Positions 47,213 to 59,257 of a stretch of 64,000 nt of DNA are shown here, piece by piece. This DNA comes from Lonicera japonica (lineage: Eukaryota > Streptophyta > Magnoliopsida > Dipsacales > Caprifoliaceae): positions 19,003,839 to 19,067,838 of the forward strand of contig CM038465.1 in assembly GCA_021464415.1 (NCBI GenBank), written 5' to 3'. A program made the translations under genes and the position numbers. Below the pieces are notes generated by a model. That model saw only the letters and a list, made by a program, of their open reading frames with translations, was not told the origin of the DNA and ran no database searches. The stretch's first letter is position 1, and each line of letters opens with the position of its first letter.

Positions 47213-47730
47213 TGTTGTGCTAAGATATCGCTAGAACAAGCCTTAGCACAAGTGTAGGATCGACCGGACAATTACACGTACAATAATTAAATAAACAAGC
47301 ATTACTAATATTTAAGCAATATGAAAAACAAGAGACTAAGGAAGAAAACAACCAATCAAGCACGCAAGCGATTATGTGGTATTGGCAAAACCGCTACAAA
47401 TTCACCGGACGGTGGCTATTATTAATAAAGATAAATTTCGAGTACACACACAAAGCAAACCCTAACTGCCAATTAGAGCTCCCAATATTATCTCTCAAAT
47501 ATACTCTCTAATCTAGCTAGTAAACAATATAGTATAACTCACTTAATAAAACCTATGACAAAGGTTTCATTTATAGGATATAAATCCTATGGGTCTAGGA
47601 TTGTACAAAGCTAAAACCGACTAGAAATTAGATAATACAAATCGAAATAGGAATTGGACATTACAAAGCCAATTAGGAATTGGATAATATAAAACTAAAT
47701 AGGAATAGGATTCCTATACAGAGCCAAATC
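47213..47730 (-). repeat. 5' LTR of the outer copia
   Basis: It starts TGTTGTGCTAAGATATCG and ends near CTATACAGAGCCAAATC. It aligns throughout with 37021-37551 but with many substitutions. Confidence 0.7.
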
Positions 47731-49182
47731 GCCATGAGCTACATTGCACATTATAAAAGGAGATAGGATCATATGGACACATTTTTCTTTTCTTTTTTTT
47801 AACTTTGGGGTCCAAAGTTGACAGATCGGAGAGTCGAAGGTTAACATTCGTCAACCAACAAAAGCTTTTGCTACAACTTTTAGTAATACCTCTTATTCAT
47901 TTACTTTAGCCATAACATGGCATCAAACCCAATAACCAAAAACTATGGACTCCAAAGTCAACACAAGGATACATGTTGGAATCTTCTTGCAATAACTTCG
48001 ACAACGCAATTAACTAGTACGCATATATGATAGAATATCTAGATGAATGAGATAATGCTATCAAAGAGAGACTAGAAATTACGTAATATCGCTAAATTGC
48101 CCCTAATACACAGAGAACCTGATTTCACTATTGAGATAATTACGGTATAATATAATGAATAAAAGATGTACTATCTCTTATCCTTAACCCCAGTACAACC
48201 AATCAAACTTTAAGAAATCAAGTTTATACGATAAACTCTTTCACCAAGTAACTAGAATTCTCTCTCTTCTCTTGGTGCTCAGCTAACACTTTCCATGTCT
48301 ACAAAATTCTCTCTTTTCTTTTGGTGCTCAACTCTCTCACCATGTAACTTTATGAAATCAAATTTGGTAAAATCGTATAAATGGAATGAGCATAGCTAGC
48401 ACTTTCTATATATACAGAAGATTAATTGGCAAAGGAAACTCTTGGTGGCCAAATAATTTCCTATTTTTCTTTCTTTCCTTTTATTTTTCTTCTTCCACCA
48501 ATATTCCTATAATACATTAAAATAAGATTAAATATGGACTTTAAGTTATCGTCTCAGAAGCTCATTTAGGCTTCCACCACTTGGATTATGAATCATTTGT
48601 TTGCCCCACATCCTCTTGTATATATGATTATATGTTCAATAGGCCAATGACTGAGAATAATATTTTGCTATCGGAGCAATATTTTTCGAAGTACACAATG
48701 AGATAAAGACATGATCAACAAATTGTTGTGTAGGGATTGATAATAATCAATACTAAAGTAGGATGATTTAGTCCGATGTTTTGTCGGATAAGAGATGTAA
48801 TCAGAATACTTTTACCAGTGGACAATCCAATGGGTCACTAAATTATGATGTCAGTTCTATTTTGCCTTACAAAATTTGAAAAGTGCCAATTGTATCATCA
48901 AACTTTTAAGCCCAGCCAATTTGAGGGTTAAATTGAACGGAATGAAGTCAGAAGCCTCATATTTGTCCATTTCCCAAAAAACATAGTTTCCCTGTATATT
49001 TGTACCAATTACAGATGCAGGGAAAATAGAGTGAAAAGAAGAGGGAACATAGAAAGAAATAGGGGGAAATCACTTAAATGGGGATCCCCGAAAATCCCCA
49101 CAATCATTATCCTCGGTGCTTATATTCCTCCGTAATTTCCTCTGTAATTTCCTCCTTTAATTCATCTTCAAAAACTTGTACC
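47731..49182. other. Intron DNA, no gene seen
   Basis: AT-rich sequence with no coding frame, terminal repeat or RNA signature that I can recognise. Confidence 0.5.
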
Positions 49183-50259
49183 TAGGGGTGGATTTGGTAC
49201 AGTATCGTACCATACAAGAAATTTGGTTCACCAAAATTTATTGGCACTGCCGCAACAAAATTTTTGATATAGCAAATTTGGTATGGTACAGTATATTACC
49301 AAAAGAATCAAACATAAAGAGAAAAAAATAGTGGGCATTTATAGGTATATGCAAACCCATTCAAACTCAAAAACTATAACTAAATAAAGAACAAGAAAAA
49401 TCCAAAATATTCTCACATCAAAATTTCATGCATATGCATTTATAGATATATGCAAATGACGAAATCAAACTTTAATCAATAGATTATCAAAAGCTAACCA
49501 CAAGAAACTAATGTTAAACTATATCTAAAATATATATATATACATACATATGAAATACTCTCACATTAATCAACAAATTTCAGCACATACATGTTTATTT
49601 ATAGGTGTATGTAATTTCATTTCCAACAAAAAGCCATAAATTAAGCCTTAACGTAAAGGAAAGCAAACCAAAACAACCTCAGAACTATAACTGAATATCT
49701 ACATAACATCCAATTACAAGTTCCACACAATATCCAAAAGTGGGCATTTTGTATTTTGTTACAATTGGTAATGGTACAATATCCAATCAAAATTGGTGCC
49801 GTTTACAATCAATGACTCCCAGTAGCACATGCAGAGAATGATAATATTTCTAGGATTGTAAGATTAACCCCACGAACAGTATAAATGGGTTGAGTTTAAA
49901 TTCGAGTTGTTACGTATGGTGGTGGCCTGGTGGGATTCAAAGAGGAGAGAGGGATGGCGCCATATGAGAGATGGGGGGAGCAGCTATTGTCTTTCCTTAC
50001 TTCACTAGATGAAAGTATGAAATCTTAAAGTTCTCACTTAATCTGGACCATCCATTATTTGGTAGTATTGTGAGACATTTGGTAGTTTGGTACAATTGGC
50101 AATGGTACGGTACTGTATACCATCAGTATAGTACCACACCATAATATTTTGGTATAGTAAAAATACTGATTGGTACTATACCATTTCCAAATTTCAGTAC
50201 AATTTGGTAAGTAATGGTACAGGTTGGTTCGAAAATTGTGGTACCATAATACACCCCCA
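49183..50259. mobile_element. hAT-like non-autonomous element rich in GGTAC boxes
   Basis: The left end is TAGGGGTGGATTTGGTAC and the complement of the right end is TGGGGGTGTATTATGGTACC. The flanking 8-mers CTTGTACC (49175-49182) and CTCATACC (50260-50267) match at six of eight positions, with two transitions, as expected for a hAT target duplication. Both ends are full of GGTAC/GTACC motifs. No transposase. Confidence 0.6.
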
Positions 50260-51004
50260 CTCATACCCAAACAAAGGTACCGTAAGTATGAAACTAATTC
50301 ACTGGCCTATTGACAAATCCCCGTTGCCACCATGGTCTGCCCCCTTCTCATTCTCCTCCTCTGGCGACTTCTATTTCTCCGATGCTTATTGCAAATTAAA
50401 GATCTGGATAAAATACAATAAACTAGTGCTTGAGAATAGTCCAACTTCGGTATTTTGAGTCTATTTTTTTTAAGTTTATGACTATCCACATTCCGAATGG
50501 ATATATTCTTCCAGAACTATTTTTATGGAAGTTTTACACGCGTATTTTATGACAATGTTGATGCATTAAGGATAATTTTTGCAGTGGAATACACGAATTC
50601 TTTTATGAAAATACCATTGTTATCATACTCAAGTTGGATTCAGTCACATACTTGAAACAAAATCTATCGATTAGTGTTATATTTTATTCATGCATAATTT
50701 TGTTTATAAGAACGGGTAGCACATATACGATTCTTATTTTGTTGGTAAATTCAAAATTTAACTTTTAAAAGAAAAGGTCATCCACAAAGAAAAATCAATT
50801 TTTTTTAGTATTTTTAATCCCACAAGAAATGGGATGAACCAGTCCCTCTCTTAGGTGGGATAGTTATAATCGATCTTTTGTGGGAAAAAGGATCTATATA
50901 TGTGGGATTAAATTTATCCTACATGTTTTCCAACCTTGTACCAAACATAAGATTTAAAAACTATATCCTATATTTCCCCACCATCAAGCATATGATAGGA
51001 TAAA
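50260..51004. other. Intron DNA, possible split MITE
   Basis: No gene. The stretch ending at 51004 and the one resuming at 53511 together look like one element interrupted by the solo LTR (CCTATAT/ATATAGG-type boxes, AAACATAAG and CAAACACATC near the outer parts), but I could not define its ends. Confidence 0.35.
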
Positions 51005-53510
51005 TGTAACAACCCGTTTCTTCATTCCACGCATATCGAGCTCCTTAATCGAATTTAGTCAAATTCGAGCCTCGGGAGATGAAATTGTGTTCCGAAGAGG
51101 CCGTTGTGACTCAAAGGCCTTCAATAAGTTGTATTAGTATATTTAAGTGTGTTATAATGACCACAAGTCATTTAGGATGGATCGAGTAAGAAATTGGCTC
51201 GTAGATCCCAAGTTTCGATCCTACGCAATTAATAATTTTTACCCGACTTTGGAAGACCATAACTTCTTCATCCGAACTCCAAATGAGTCCTAGTTTTCTG
51301 CCACGTATTCATCGTAATGTCCTCTACAACTTTCATGTTTTGGACGAGACCCAATTCCAGCTTCTTGATGCCCAAAAGTGGGTGCGAAGTCGAGCTGTTG
51401 ACCAAAAACTGAAGGAGGCAGAAAATTAAGCTAGGGAGTCGACTCCATGGAAGTGAGGAGAGTCGACTCCATCATGAACAGTAGGGATTCGACTCCATGA
51501 CTAATAGGGAGTCGACTACATCGTGCTGGACAGATTTTTTATATATTTCTTCTTCTCCTTTCTTCCTCATTTGACACCACCAATGGAGAGCTCTTAGAGA
51601 GAGAGTTGAGAGGAGATTTTGAGAGGATTCAAGGTGCTTTCATCTACACACCTTCATCACACAAACTCACACCAAACAAAACATCATCATCATCTTCTTC
51701 ATCATCTTCTCCACACTCCTCCACAAGAAACCCCAATTTCTATGCTATTTCTGGTAAAATTCATACGAAACCCTTACGTACGGGTACTGGGTGAACCAAA
51801 AGATACGATACGCATACATATGAATGTATACTTGAACTTAAAAGTATTTTTAGGATATGATTTCATATATGGGTGGTATTCGCGTTGTGTTTGAGCTATT
51901 GGACCATCTTTATAAGATTATTAATTACTTAGCCAGTCCGTAAATATGTTGGGCAGTGGATATGCCTATTTTGGAATGTAAAATGTATTTTTACCTTAGG
52001 GAAGGGTTATATGGGATCTATATGCTATATAAACTCTAATTTCATTTACCTAGTGCCAGGTGGTGGCGATCCCACTATACATTCCAATTTATAGTGTTTT
52101 TTTCTTTAAACTATCAATTGACGGACTTGGCTAACATATTTATGCACAATGAGGATACCACCACAGTTTTCAGATACATATGCATGCGTATGAATATCTT
52201 TGGAAATATCCTAGTCTTATGTATGTATATAAATATCCTTATTGCTTGTACACAGTTGAGAAATGAATTATATGGTACTTTGAAATGATATATAATTTGT
52301 ACTTGGGATTTTCTTGGATTTCTATATCGGTTAGCCACGCCGTTCGTACCAGATAGATTGGTGATTACCGGTAGCGTATAGCCTTAGTGGCTACGTGAGG
52401 ATTATTGTAGCGTGCGCCTTTATGGCGGCGTGAGGTAGCATATGCCTTTGTGGCTGCGTGAGGTAGCGTATGCCTGTGTGGCTGCGTGAGGTAGCGTATG
52501 CCTGTGTGGCTGCGTGCCTGTGTGGCTACGTGAGGTAGCGTCTAGGTGGACCTGGTAGGTGGTCCCTGCCTTGGGCAGAAAAAACCGAGTTGCCGGCTAT
52601 CTCTGTGCACAGTAGATGTATGAAAATTCTAAACGTGAGTTTCCATATGACGTGATATGATGATAGATCTGGTCGCGGTGTCGTGGCATCTTTTATACAG
52701 ATTCGGGCTATAGATTATTACTGTTTCATACTTACAGTTTTATAAATATATATCTTTATCTTGGAGATACATGTTTTTACACAAAATACAGAAAAGCCCG
52801 ATAAACCTATGTTCTATCTATTTTAGTATGATTTGGGGATTGGGATGGCATCTATATGCATTTCACGAAATATTTTTCGTGCATTGGCTGCTTCACTAAT
52901 GTAGCCTTATATATTTACACTTGTGCATACAAAAATGAATGTATATTACATAAAGGAGATTTATTACACAGAAGCAGCATATAAATCAACCTTACTCTCA
53001 TTATATTGCATTGCATGGCATGCATGTTTTTCTAACCTATTTTCTTATTTAGAAACCTTATAGTTCCCACTGAGCCCGTTTGGCTCACTCCCATTTTCCA
53101 AATAGTTTTCAGGTGTTTCTCGGGGACGGTACGCTTACGGATCCTAGTTAGCTCTGATGGCCGGTTACCAAAGTCTATAGGAAGAGACTTGTATTATATA
53201 GCTTAATTTATTGTCTATTGTATAATTTCTATGTGATTGAGACCTCGATAGAGGCATTGTACATACACTTTTACATAAATGTGGAGTATTGATTGTAAAT
53301 GGATTTATTTATATATTATGACAGATTTTTGGTTTACCATATGAATAAACTCTGCATGTCAGATTTTCTTATAAAATGACTTTACTACTTGAACATGTTT
53401 TTGGTATAAAGTCTTAAACTTTATTACTTCTTACCCGTCGTCGAGTACGACTCCGTGGCTAACCGGGTCCCGGAGGCATAATCCTCTAAACAGGATTTCG
53501 GGGCATCACA
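51005..53510 (+). mobile_element. Solo LTR, gypsy group, TSD ATAAA
   Basis: A 2506-bp unit from TGTAACAACCCG to GGGGCATCACA, flanked by perfect ATAAA duplications (51000-51004, 53511-53515). It carries the family block CCCACTGAGCCCGTTTGGCT near 53067. No internal domains. Confidence 0.88.
52370..52545. repeat. 28-bp minisatellite in the solo LTR
   Basis: About six copies of a unit containing GAGGTAGCGTATGCCT and GTGTGGCTGCGT, the central ones nearly identical. It occupies a position similar to that of the array at 8828-9055 in the related LTR, but the unit differs. Confidence 0.8.
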
Positions 53511-53515
53511 ATAAA

Positions 53516-54079
53516 TTTTTCCTATCATGTCCCTCCTATATATATCCTGTGTGGCAAACACATCTTGGATGATGTGAAAAGGAAAGGAAAATGAAAGAAA
53601 ATATACGTTCTTGCCTTTTTTATGTGTTTGGTTTGCAAGTCAATGATTTTACAACTTTCCTACGACATTCTCATAGGAAATGTTTTCATACAAAACGCAT
53701 TCCGCAAATGTACATGATTTTGAGGGAATTAACTGGAAGCTTCTAAATTTATCGATAAAAATATGATTCATTATTCTTAGCACGTAATCATTAATTTTGA
53801 AACTAATTATTGCCATTATATTCAAATATTTATATCATTCATTTATAAGTAATATTAAAGTCATATTAATATGAATTTTATTGTATTTTTCCATGAATTT
53901 ACTTGTAGTTATAATTTTAAATCTAAATACTTATGCTAATATGAAATTATAGAAAAAAATTATTTATTAATTTTGTATTACTACGTGAAAAAATAAATAA
54001 ATTATAACTTATACTAAATATAAGTACAAAAAAATATATTTAAATTACGAAATATATAAACACAACTCAATTTTTGTTA
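53516..54079. other. Intron DNA, no gene seen
   Basis: Very AT-rich. Its first 60 bases look like the continuation of the sequence left of the solo LTR. No coding or structural feature. Confidence 0.5.
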
Positions 54080-54584
54080 AAGGGGCATTGACCTATAAGT
54101 ACACCACAAGATAAAAATTGTCCACAAACTCTTACCAAGCTAAAAAATGACCATTAACTCATATTTTAAACTCTTAGTCAAAACTCCCTTCCATTATTAG
54201 ATCGCCACTTTCTCTCTCTAAAATCTCCCATATCTTCTCATTACAAGATCTCCACTTTCTCTCTTTACTCCACTTACTCTCTTAGATCCACTTTTTCTCT
54301 TTCTTCCACTTACACTCTCTTTCCTCCACCAGTAGCGTCGGAGCAGTGGTGCCAACCACGGCAATGGAGAATGGAGATGAAGAATGGAAGTTTGTGAAAA
54401 TCAAATCAAGATGAAGATATAGTTCGACTATCATCCATGGCACAAAACGAACTCACGATGATCAGAATTGAAGTTAGAAGATTCGAAAATCACGAAAAAT
54501 GAGAATATCCGAATCGAAAATCACCAACAGTAATGCATCCATTCTTCTTCATCTTCACTATGTTGTTGGATTACTAGGGGCAGT

Positions 54585-57349
54585 TGTGACGCCCCGAATC
54601 CCCTTATGAGGTATAAACCTCCAGGACTCGGTTAATCACAGTGCCGTACGCGACGGCGGGTTTAAGGTGCATGTTTTAAAACTTATATAATATAAAATCT
54701 ATATGTAAAGCCTTATTTTAAGAAAATTTTGGCATATGGAGTCTGTAAAGTTGATAAATCCAAACCTGTAAATAATAAAATAAAATTTAACTAGAATTCT
54801 AGCTCCACATCTTCAAGTTATAATCATATAGATATCAAACAAATATGGATAAATCAATCCCTCCAACGAGGTCCCAAAGTTAAATTAAAAGGCTTTACAT
54901 CTCTTATGAATAAAAGAATATACAAGTTAAGTATACAAATTATACAATTCTACTAAATACATGTATGCTAAGTTGTCTACAGGCAATTACAAGTAGTCTA
55001 TGGCATCACAGAGGTTCTAGACTTTGCACTCACGCCATCTCACGGAAATACCTGCAAAACTGGTTTGGAAAATGGGAATGAGCCAAACACGGGCTCAGTG
55101 GAAACTATAAGGGTTTGCGTAAGAAAGTACATTTTTGGAAAACACATACGACGTGGGATAATGAAAGTAATTGGATACACGTTAAGCTTGTACGTAAGTT
55201 ATATTTTTGTAACTCTTTATAGATATTAACGCAATGAAAAACATTTTATATGCAATACACTCCAAGTGCCATCGCAACCCCGTGAAAATAGTAGAGTACA
55301 TGTCAATGAAATAAAAGTAAGTTATAGACAAGGTACATATCACCAAGATACAAGTAAAATAGTGATTTCAACTGTAAGTATAATAGTAAAGTAGTATTAT
55401 CGATAAATAGATCCACATAATGAGCGTAGACACTAATCTTTTAATCACAATCTCTTTCCATCTATCTTATATCAATCTATCACGTATCCTACATTCTCAT
55501 ATCCAACATCTAGGATTTTTCCAACTGTGCACAGCGATCTCTATCTAAGCCCCCAAGGCTGGGTCCCCCCGTGGAACACCGAGATGTGCAGGGTATGGCG
55601 CCTCACGTGGTCCCCCTAGCTGGACAATAGAGTATGCCGATCCCAAAGCGGGATCCCTCTACACGGATCATAGAGTATGCCGCTCCTAAAGCGGGATCCC
55701 TCTACACGAATCATAGAGTATACCGCTAATATAGCGAGGCCCCTCTACACGGATCAGGGTATGTAGCCACCAAGGCTAAGTCAGCCCCATGGACCATTAG
55801 TGCCTGTCCGTACTCAAAATAACATAGTTTACGAAAATAGTATATATATATATCAAGTAAACTATATGTATCAATCAAATATGTACTTAACATATACGTA
55901 TATCACCTCTATATATATATAGATTTCCCCAAATGATATCTTCATAATTCATATAGTAGCATCATTGTTGTACTAAAACCAAACAGTACGCCAAGTCCGT
56001 TAACTAACGGCTCAGTAGTGATTTTATCAATTAGTTTCACAAATAGGGGGATTTCTTTATAATACAATAGATGGTTCAAAGCCAAGTAATAAACATAATT
56101 TATGTCACTTGAAATTCATATAAACTTCCCCTGATGTTCTCAAAGTATGGATCCTTCAAAATGGGTATAAAAATGTGTCCAGCGTATTTACAGACATATT
56201 ATTCAACAAATTTCACAAAAGACAACCTATGGCTTAAGTACAATGAGAATATCACATATATGAGTAATCATGACCAAAACGCACTTCAAACCATCAATCT
56301 ATCAATTATATATATGTATCGCTATAATTTATCCACTATCGTATTCGTCCGTATAGGTTTTATGCCAAACTAACCATAAAATGACAAAATCAAGGAATGC
56401 ACTTATGTAGATGATAAATAAATAATCTAATAACTACAAATTATCCAAAAGATCCAAGTGGAATCAACTCAACCTCTATGAACATGCTATCTTTGAAACT
56501 TTAAGTAAAATACCCAATTTTGATTTGATTAGGGAGAAATAACTTGTAATAACTTGAAAACATGTTTAAATACTATTGTTCAGACCTTTATAGGGTTAAC
56601 CCCTCTAAGATTTGCCGTAGAATCAAGCCGAAGAAGCTCCAATTTTGAAAACCCCCAATTGAGCTCAAGAACCCTAACAATGGTGGAACCAAGGGAAAGA
56701 AGAAAATGAAGATGATTTGATGATGATTGGGGATGATAAACTTGTATTATGATGAAGCATGGTGAACGATCCCTCTAAATCTCACCAAAATTGAGCTCTC
56801 CACTCTTTCTCTAGCCCCTAAAATGGTGGGGGCGAATGAGGATGAAAGGGGGGAGAAATAGGCATAAATATCTAGTCCAAAATGGCTAAAAGACTAGCTG
56901 CCTTCTCTCTGATCGATCAAAGGTTCCTCTGATCAATCAGAGGAAATTATGCACAAAGTTCTCATTTTGTCGTGCTCCGTTAACCCTCGAAACGATTTTA
57001 TCTCAACTCCGGCCAAACACGAAACTTGTAGAGGGGAAAGAGACAAAAATCTTTTCGTACACGGGGAGTCATTTGGACTTTGTATGAGAAAGTTATGGTC
57101 TCTCAAAGTTGGCCAAAAACTCATTTCGGTAAAGTTTGATTTTTCACCATTTGCCCCCGATTTCAACCGCGGCTTCCCGAAATGCATTCTAACCATGCAC
57201 ACATACTTAGTATCATTAAAATGACTTGTTAGAACTGTCAGATCAACCACCAAGGTTCTGAAGCAAAATTTGACTCCTTAAACGGAGGTTTGGCCTTAAA
57301 CGGTCCATAGAGGAGAATTGGCACGGAAAACCAAATACGAGATGTTACA
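54585..57349 (-). mobile_element. Solo LTR, gypsy group, TSD GCAGT
   Basis: A 2765-bp unit from TGTGACGCCCCG to GAGATGTTACA, flanked by perfect GCAGT duplications (54580-54584, 57350-57354). It shares with the 7837-10932 copy the left-end text, the 45-bp minisatellite (55545-55800) and the right-end GGAGGTTTGGCCTTAAAC block, so both belong to one subfamily. Minus sense. Confidence 0.88.
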
Positions 57350-57354
57350 GCAGT

Positions 57355-57800
57355 AATCCGGATTACTGATTATTGGGGGTAGTAATCCCTGGATTAATCA
57401 AAAAAAATAAAAGTAGAACATTCATTCTTCTTCATCCATTCTTCTTCATCTTCGCTCTGTTGTTGGATTACTGAGGGCAGTAATCCGGATTACTTGGGGC
57501 AGTAATTCTCAGATTACTCAAAAAAAATAAAAGTAGAAGAATGATCCCCGGATTACTCAAAAAAAATAAAAGTAGAAGAATGATCCCCGGATTACTCAAT
57601 GAAAATAAAAGTAAAACATTCATTCATCTTCATCTTCACTTTGTTGTTGGATTACTCAAAAAAAATAAAAATAGAACACCCGATCTTCTTCATCTTCGCT
57701 TTGTTGTTGAATTACTGGGAGTAATAATCCTGATTTTTGGGGCGGTAATCCCCGGATTACTGGGGGCAGTAATTCGAATTACCAAAAAACACAAAAAATA
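57355..57800. repeat. Tandem array of GGGGGCAGTAATCC / GGATTACT units
   Basis: Irregular tandem repeats combine GGATTACT, AGTAATCC, an A-rich AAAATAAAAGTAGAA segment and CATTCTTCTTCATC. The same units lie left of the solo LTR (54540-54584), so the LTR landed within this array. Confidence 0.75.
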
Positions 57801-58402
57801 CTGAAAAAAATGATATAGAAAATCAAATCAAGATAAAGATGAAACTCGATTATCATCCATCTCACAAATCAAAATAATCGTAATGGAGATGATGCCCTAG
57901 ACATCATCTCTCTTAGATCCACTTTCTCTCGCTAAAACCTCCCCTCCCCTCTCCTTTCCTTTCCCATTACCAAATCTCCGCTTTCTCTCTCCCTCTCTCC
58001 TCCACTTACTCTCTCTTCTCCACCAACAGCACTGGCGCAAGGAACATCAGCGTCAACCACAGCAATGGAGAATGGAGATGAAGAATGGAAGTTTGTGAAG
58101 AATGAAAATTTGTGAAAATCGATGGAGATGATGATCGTGAACGACGCCCTCTATCTTGCTCGTGTTTCAAAATCCGCTGCAGATCAAAAATTTCTCAGTC
58201 GTGCTAAGCAAGAATGGCAATTCAAATTAAGATCCTTTTTACCTGTGTTTAAATAGGAGGGTAAAATCGGAATGGTACTTTGAAATTGTATTAATGAGAA
58301 AAAGAAGGGGCAATCTCTTGTAGTTAGTGATCAAATTTTAGCATGTTAAGAGTTAATGGGTAAAGGTGGGCTGAAAAGTGTATTTATGGGTCATGTTCCC
58401 TT

Positions 58403-59257
58403 CATATTAATGAAAATTTTGAACTCTAAGAAAATCATGATCATTTTATTTTCAATCTTGGTTACTATATCATTGTTTTATAGCATCTCACCACATCTCT
58501 CAACTTATTTTCCATCTTCTCATTCAAATTAAATGTTTTTCTTATCATTTTATATGTTGATATCCAACGGGGCCATAAAGTACTCTAGGATTTAAATTGA
58601 TACAATTAGAACTTTGAGGTATATAATAAAATTGACCATAACTTCAGGATTCATTTAATAATTAACCTATTTCTTTTTTATGGTGAGGGGGAGTTTTGAA
58701 AAATCATAATTGTATTATGTTTTTTGGTATTAAATCATGTTCGTTTTGTGATTTCCATTTAGTTATGAGTTACTATTGCCCTTGTTTTGTGTATAGTTAA
58801 ATAAAAATCATACATGGCTCTATTATTGAGCAAGAATTACACAATTCCTCTTAACTCAAATTACATTTAATATGTATGATTCAAAAACTTAGGATTTACT
58901 TACTTGACATGTTAGTGTCAAAGGGTTGAATAATACAAAAATCATAAACTTATAAGGACATATACGATCCACGTTGCTTGTGGGTACATATATATATAGT
59001 ACATTTTTTTTAATACATCGATGCAGGAATCGAATTAAAGGCATCCTGATAGTCGGAAGTGAGTTTTCACCCCTAAGCAAATCCTAATGGTTATGTATAA
59101 TAAATTTTAACCATACCATGCATGTTCCAAAGAACAAATTAAAACAAACTATATATATACACAGTGTATCATGCTAATATATATATATATAGTTTTTATG
59201 TTTGTTTCTTTAGTTATTATTTTCATTGATGGCTGACATGTCCTTTATAATCAACAG
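58403..59257. other. 3' end of TNL intron 1
   Basis: AT-rich with no gene. It ends in a pyrimidine-containing stretch and the acceptor TCAACAG at 59251-59257. Confidence 0.6.

Larger units (their letters stand above)
37021..47730 (-). mobile_element. Ty1/copia element, internally deleted, split by a nested copia
   Basis: Related LTRs lie at 37021-37551 and 47213-47730, with a primer-binding site (CGGTATCAGAGG on the minus strand, 47198-47209). The internal region keeps only RT and RNase H; gag, protease and integrase are missing between the primer-binding site and the RT. The RNase H is interrupted by a second element (37871-45746). The two LTRs differ at many sites, so this insertion is older than the nested one. 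No TSD could be matched at the outer ends. Confidence 0.8.
54080..58402. mobile_element. Repeat-rich element with terminal inverted repeats
   Basis: The left end AAGGGGCATTGACCTATAAG and the complement of the right end AAGGGAACATGACCCATAAA are inverted repeats of at least 25 bases. Two related about 250-bp blocks (54180-54420 and 57895-58130) both contain CTTAGATCCACTTT, CTCCACCA and CAATGGAGAATGGAGATG. The centre has a tandem array (57355-57800). A solo LTR is inserted at 54585. No transposase frame and no clear TSD, so the superfamily is unknown. Confidence 0.5.
34397..59257 (+). other. TNL intron 1, inflated to 24.9 kb
   Basis: The donor is GG|GTAAGT at 34396/34397 and the acceptor TCAACAG|G at 59257/59258. 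Codon phase matches across it: GG plus G makes Gly, followed by HEAKC, the usual junction in this family. TNL first introns are normally short; almost all of this one consists of inserted elements annotated below. Splice signals are preserved despite the insertions. Confidence 0.85.

Noticed and set aside
59226..59257. ATG at 59226 as the start of a separate NBS gene
   Set aside because: A TCAACAG acceptor at 59257 and an exact phase match to exon 1 (Gly, then HEAKC) show an internal exon; the codons before 59258 are intron.
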